Positions 60,901-64,000 of a stretch of DNA of 64,000 nucleotides are shown piece after piece. How positions within the stretch are numbered: the stretch's first letter is position 1; the number at the start of each line of letters is the position of its first letter. The notes beneath the pieces were generated by a model, which saw only the letters and a list, made by a program, of their open reading frames with translations, made no database searches and was not told the origin of the DNA. Where the stretch lies: contig JXTB01000046.1 in the NCBI GenBank assembly GCA_002914805.1, positions 1,084,455 to 1,148,454 of the forward strand, in the 5' to 3' direction. Source of the DNA: Parasponia andersonii (taxonomy: Eukaryota > Streptophyta > Magnoliopsida > Rosales > Cannabaceae). A program made the translations under genes and the position numbers.

Positions 60901-63900
60901 AGTTCAATGCACTTCGCACCAAGCTCACAGTCCTTACAAGGCCTATGATCTTGCAGAGGGATGATAAGACCACTAATTTGTAATTAGTTTTAGTATTACT
61001 GATATACTACCCTATAGCTCTAAGGTAGATTAACTTTTACCTCTCTTAGCATGACACGTGTATAGTTTGTTATGCTCTGATTTGTGTATATACTCTCTGG
61101 AATCCTCTTGTACAATTAATAATGATAATATCATAACAGTAAATGTTCCTTTTGTCATCCTCCTGTCTTCTTCTTCTTTCTGCATCCATTTACTATAGAT
61201 TTATCTGTATTAAACTCGATACAATTAAATCTTTCTTCTTTTTCGTGAGAACATGGCGATTCATTTTTTCAGACTCCAATGAAGCATTTGCAAGAAAAAG
61301 TGATAAGAAATTGCCCGTTCGAATGAACTTTTTTATGCAGCAATATTTTTATCATGAAAACAAGCAAATTTGTTCATCAGGTAGCTTTACATATTTGTGC
61401 AGTTGCCAATAGATGCACTTAATTAATTATACCATGTCCATACGTGGGCACTAAAATTTTTTAGTCAAAAAATTCAAGTGAAAAAAGAATTATAACAAAA
61501 AAGTATAAAGACCATATTATAGCCAGTCCGTGACCAAAAAATTTAGTGAAGGAAAGACCAATTAGTTAATTTAAAGTAACTAAAATATTGTCACTAAATC
61601 TGTACTTTTTTCTTCTAGTAGCTGGTGGAGCCATTTCCAAGTACAGGATAATTGTTAACTACCTTAAGCCCTATACATTAGAAGATTTTGGCGAAAAGCT
61701 AGCTGGAATGTATGTACCAACTGACCAACACCAACTTATTTTGATTTTTAAGAATATAAAAATAAATTTACCAAGCTTTGCAGTTTGCACAATGTAGCTT
61801 AATTAGCTGGGTATCCGCTGTGTTTCTTTTTAATATATAAACAAAATTAAAAGAGTCACACTATCTTGGTAACTAATTGAGTACATGGAACCAAACCAAA
61901 TAGGTACGATCGACCATCCTATATTGTCTATGTTTATGTATGGGCAGCCTTAGCTATCATTCAGCTTGCGTTACTTTGGTTTCAAAATCTAGGAAACAAT
62001 TAGAAAGGCCTAAAAAATTTCTACATTAGTACTTTCAAAATCTAGGAAACAACTAGCAGGGCCTAAAACATTTTTACATTAGTAGTCCTATAGCAAGGTA
62101 CGTGTTAGCTCTTTATGTTATGTCTTTTTTATTAACGTTGTTATTCAATTAGTAAATAATATTAAATTTATTTTGATATATAAGTTTTAGTTTATTATAT
62201 ACATGTTATCTCTCATTATATTACATTTATTTCGATAAATTTTAGTTTATTAATTGAAATATAATAACTCACGAATGGTATTAGAAAAATACGATACTAG
62301 TATCCAAATTTCAATCTATCGATAAATGAAAAATTTTACAATTCTACATTCAAATCCAACCAAATCTAGAAATTAACCTTCAATTCACAGCTTAAGATAT
62401 TATAATAATTAAGCAAACTAAAGATGACCACCAACCATATTTATAATATCACCAAACATGTACAAAGTAGCTTAACCACTCACCTCCATGTTGTTATTAT
62501 TGCCTCCTTTAGCAAGATAGGCACCGTAGTCGTTGCCGGCAACGGAAACTAGAGCGACGGACCAGTTAAGGTCGCGTTTTGAATATAAATTTTTTTCGAG
62601 TATCTCTTCGAAGAAACTGATCTGGTTTGACATGTTTGGTTCTTTTTCCATTGTGTTGAACACTCCAGTCCCTCCAAATGCAAAGTTCATTCCGTACTTT
62701 AGTTTTGATTTATTAACCGACTTTATCTGTCTGTACGGTACTGGAGATTTTATGCCCAGAAATGAAGCTGTGTAAATTCACATAGGCAAGAGAGACAATT
62801 TAAGTCATAAATCAAAGAAGTACTTTTTTTATATTGATAAAAACCTTGATTAGAGAGATGCATGGAGAAATTTAATTCTTTTTTTTTAAATTGCAAAACC
62901 AAACTTAGGTTGGTGTGGGAACAGAAAAAAAATCCAATTAGGTTGTCACCCAATTAGCTGTTTTTCTCCGGCCACCTACTCTAAAAACGACAAATATTAT
63001 TAATAAGAGAAATCATCAAGAACTGATAAATCAAATAATTGAAAAGTCAAATTTCTTGGAGAATTAATATTAGAAATTTTAAAAAAAGTATATCTATTCA
63101 TGAAATGATGAAGAGGCTCTTTCTAAAATTATATCTTTTACTGAGTAGTACTATCTAGTAACTTTAGGTTTTATTGACGCTATAAAACCTGAAGTTAATT
63201 AAAATATTTTAGTGTTATTAATTAAAATATTTTGGGTTTTACAAGACAAAATATTAATTAAAAGTAAGGACTTAGAAAAGAAGAAAATTAAAAGAATACA
63301 CGGATCCATCTAAACAATGTCAACCATATGCATACAAATACATATAGTCAATTAAATAATTTCCTTTTTTTCTGTAGACGTTTTAATTACTAATGAAAAA
63401 ATGATAATAATTATGAGTCACATACATTGAGAAAATTTAGGAGAAGAATTTCTTGTCACATTAAGTTATGTACCTAAGTAATCAGTGAGGACGCGGCCAT
63501 TGGAGAACCGGCCAGCTGGTTTGCCGGGAAAAGTGATCCCGTACGGTGGTTTCCATGATACTGCGGTGTCTTTCCTACTATTCCCAGTATCAGCATATGA
63601 GTCCCCAAATACAAAAAGCTTATGCTTCGCATAGTGATGACGAACGTGATCATGATCATCATGATGCTTTGGCAACTCCTTCTCTACATGAACTTCTGCT
63701 ATAAATCCAAAACCAAAAAAGAAATAATATGAACAAGAAAACTAATTAATTTACATTTTTTTCCTTGTCTAATTAATACAAGGTACACGAAAATATTAAT
63801 TAGATGGTACATATTATAAGTAACAAATATATATATATATATGAATAAAAAGGAAAACTGAATAATATCAAACGGGGCAATAAAGAGTGATTTATATGAA

Positions 63901-63993
63901 AATAATATATATATACATACCAGTGGATGCGTTAGTATACAGAAGAAAAAGAAAACACGAGAGAAAGATATTTATTGTTTGATATTTCTCCAT
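54771..63993 (-). CDS. GDSL esterase/lipase, secreted (At5g03610-like)
   Basis: Five exons: 63993-63921, 63698-63474, 62767-62484, 55581-55266 and 54988-54771. All introns are GT-AG and every junction keeps phase, giving 371 residues. Residues 1-24 are a signal peptide with a hydrophobic core ([11 protein letters not shown]), so secretion is expected. The catalytic blocks of the SGNH/GDSL family are all present: [12 protein letters not shown] with nucleophile Ser58, FAFGGTGVF (Gly131-132), VAGNDYGAY (Asn178) and [10 protein letters not shown] with Asp346 and His349. Length fits the family (350-380). These enzymes hydrolyse ester bonds of lipids or cell-wall acyl groups; the substrate here is unknown. 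A His/Asp-rich patch (residues 36-50) lies before block I. The third intron, 6.9 kb, carries a nested retrotransposon in the opposite direction. The ATG lies eight bases from the window edge, so the promoter is outside. Confidence 0.93.
55266..55581 (-). CDS. GDSL gene exon 4
   Basis: The acceptor TTAATAG ends at 55582 and the donor is ACAG|GTAATT. It contains [20 protein letters not shown], the family's typical strand before the active-site loop. It starts 36 bases to the left of the copia insertion. Confidence 0.93.
55617..55793 (+). repeat. 5' LTR of element D
   Basis: 177 bases, TGATAAGACC...CATGACA, matching 60962-61138. No Met-tRNA primer site follows directly, and weak similarity continues ~15 bases further, so the end is approximate. 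Confidence 0.8.
56447..57308 (+). mobile_element. Solo LTR of element B family nested in element D
   Basis: 862 bases, TGTGGGGGCC...TATCCAATA, with a perfect target duplication GTCAG at 56442-56446 and 57309-57313. The body matches the element B LTRs (for example GGGCCGAATCCATC, CGACAGGC-like and GCCTCTCYGGYCC blocks). No internal genes, so LTR-LTR recombination has removed the element. It is 73 bases longer than the element B LTRs, largely from a 50-base duplication at 57080-57179. Confidence 0.93.
57080..57179 (+). repeat. 50-base tandem duplication in the nested solo LTR
   Basis: ACTCAATCTCAGGG occurs at 57082 and 57132, each followed by TAAGCG and TAACTTAAGCATC. The element B LTRs have a single copy. 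Confidence 0.9.
57720..58760 (+). pseudogene. Element D protease and integrase
   Basis: The protease active site reads [11 protein letters not shown]; relatives have DSGA, so the Gly is Ser. A stop at 58192 and a frameshift precede the GAG-pre-integrase histidines (LWHRGLGHP). The integrase core shows [35 protein letters not shown] then TAG in place of a Trp/Lys codon at 58612, GGEF, and [13 protein letters not shown]. The three acidic catalytic residues are still readable. Confidence 0.88.
58823..60264 (+). pseudogene. Element D linker and reverse transcriptase
   Basis: 58823-59470 is the integrase tail ([37 protein letters not shown]) and a Ser/Pro-rich linker. RT starts after a TAG at 59470 with [16 protein letters not shown], frameshifts near 59620, and continues [45 protein letters not shown] and the catalytic FVDDILVTG. 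This is the standard copia order. Confidence 0.92.
60261..60957 (+). pseudogene. Element D RNase H
   Basis: The readable motifs [58 protein letters not shown] and DCMTKPLP are the usual end of copia pol. Several stops are present. The purine tract GCAGAGGGA adjoins the 3' LTR. Confidence 0.88.
60962..61138 (+). repeat. 3' LTR of element D
   Basis: 177 bases, TGATAAGACC...CATAACA, paired with 55617-55793. Confidence 0.85.
61139..62483 (-). other. Remainder of GDSL intron 3
   Basis: AT-rich intron DNA. The small ORFs at 61143-61412 and 61588-61797 have no family features. It contains the tandem repeat listed next. Confidence 0.6.
61981..62090. repeat. 53-base tandem duplication in GDSL intron 3
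   Basis: TTCAAAATCTAGGAAACAA occurs at 61981 and 62034, each followed by a GGCCTAAAA and ACATTAGTA block. Confidence 0.9.
62484..62767 (-). CDS. GDSL gene exon 3 (blocks II and III)
   Basis: The acceptor TTACACAG ends at 62768 and the donor is GGAG|GTGAGT. It contains FAFGGTGVF and [11 protein letters not shown]. The exon ends on a whole codon. Confidence 0.93.
63474..63698 (-). CDS. GDSL gene exon 2 (block I)
   Basis: The acceptor TTTATAG ends at 63699 and the donor is TTAG|GTACAT. It contains the His/Asp-rich patch, GDSYADTGN and [13 protein letters not shown], both family signatures. Confidence 0.93.
63921..63993 (-). CDS. GDSL gene exon 1 (signal peptide)
   Basis: ATG at 63993-63991, too short to be found by ORF length alone. 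It encodes [20 protein letters not shown] and a few more residues; donor ACTG|GTATGT. The leftover G completes an Ala codon with exon 2. Confidence 0.88.
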
Positions 63994-64000
63994 GAATAAG

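Larger units (their letters stand above)
55617..61138 (+). mobile_element. Ty1/copia element D in GDSL intron 3
   Basis: The LTRs are only 177 bases (55617-55793 and 60962-61138), start TGATAAGACCAC and are highly similar. The element is 5.5 kb, of which 867 bases are a later solo-LTR insertion with its target duplication. Gag, protease, integrase, RT and RNase H are all recognisable but broken by stops and frameshifts. The flanks GTATT and GTAAA agree at three of five bases, so the target duplication is poor or the LTR end is off by a few bases. It runs antisense to the GDSL gene. Confidence 0.9.

Overview
The window is nuclear DNA of a flowering plant, very probably a eudicot. It is AT-rich, with GT-AG introns. 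It carries a GDSL esterase/lipase gene and an ACD6/ITN1-type ankyrin gene. The rest is dense, nested LTR retrotransposons of Ty3/gypsy (Tat-like, with two RNase H domains) and Ty1/copia type. No bacterial, organellar or RNA genes were seen. I cannot name the species.

Layout, left to right. 1-97 is a clipped copia LTR. 98-555 is a duplicated hairpin-containing repeat. 556-2833 is a solo gypsy LTR. 3171-11411 is gypsy element A (minus strand, TSD GAATG), which keeps only gag-protease plus an antisense gene. 11692-19650 is an ankyrin gene (minus strand) whose first exon encodes a DUF4219/gag-like domain. It has a premature stop, a deleted copia element (12495-15722) in intron 2, and element A in the following intron. 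20480-21972 looks like a copia LTR. 22540-35267 is gypsy element B (plus strand, TSD ATTAC). It has gag, protease, RT, RNase H, a second archaeal-type RNase H, integrase, two tandem-repeat arrays and an antisense multi-exon gene. 37148-44825 is gypsy element C, an older relative of A with RT and RNase H but no visible integrase. 46054-51940 holds worn copia pieces. 51946-54568 is a second solo LTR of the family seen at 556-2833. 54771-63993 is a complete five-exon GDSL esterase/lipase gene (minus strand, 371 aa). Its third intron holds copia element D (55617-61138), which is itself split by a solo LTR of the element-B family (56447-57308, perfect TSD GTCAG).

Only the GDSL gene looks intact: all four exon junctions keep phase, and the signal peptide and catalytic motifs are present. 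The ankyrin gene's three visible exons also join in phase, but exon 2 has an in-frame TAG and no later exons are visible. All retroelement reading frames contain stops or frameshifts.

The most interesting signal is that elements A and B each carry, between their sense genes and 3' LTR, a separate gene on the opposite strand. Each has its own TATA box and phase-consistent introns, a globular N-terminal part, a Ser/Pro/acidic middle and a coiled-coil C-terminal part. Antisense ORFs in Tat-lineage elements are a known but functionally unexplained phenomenon.
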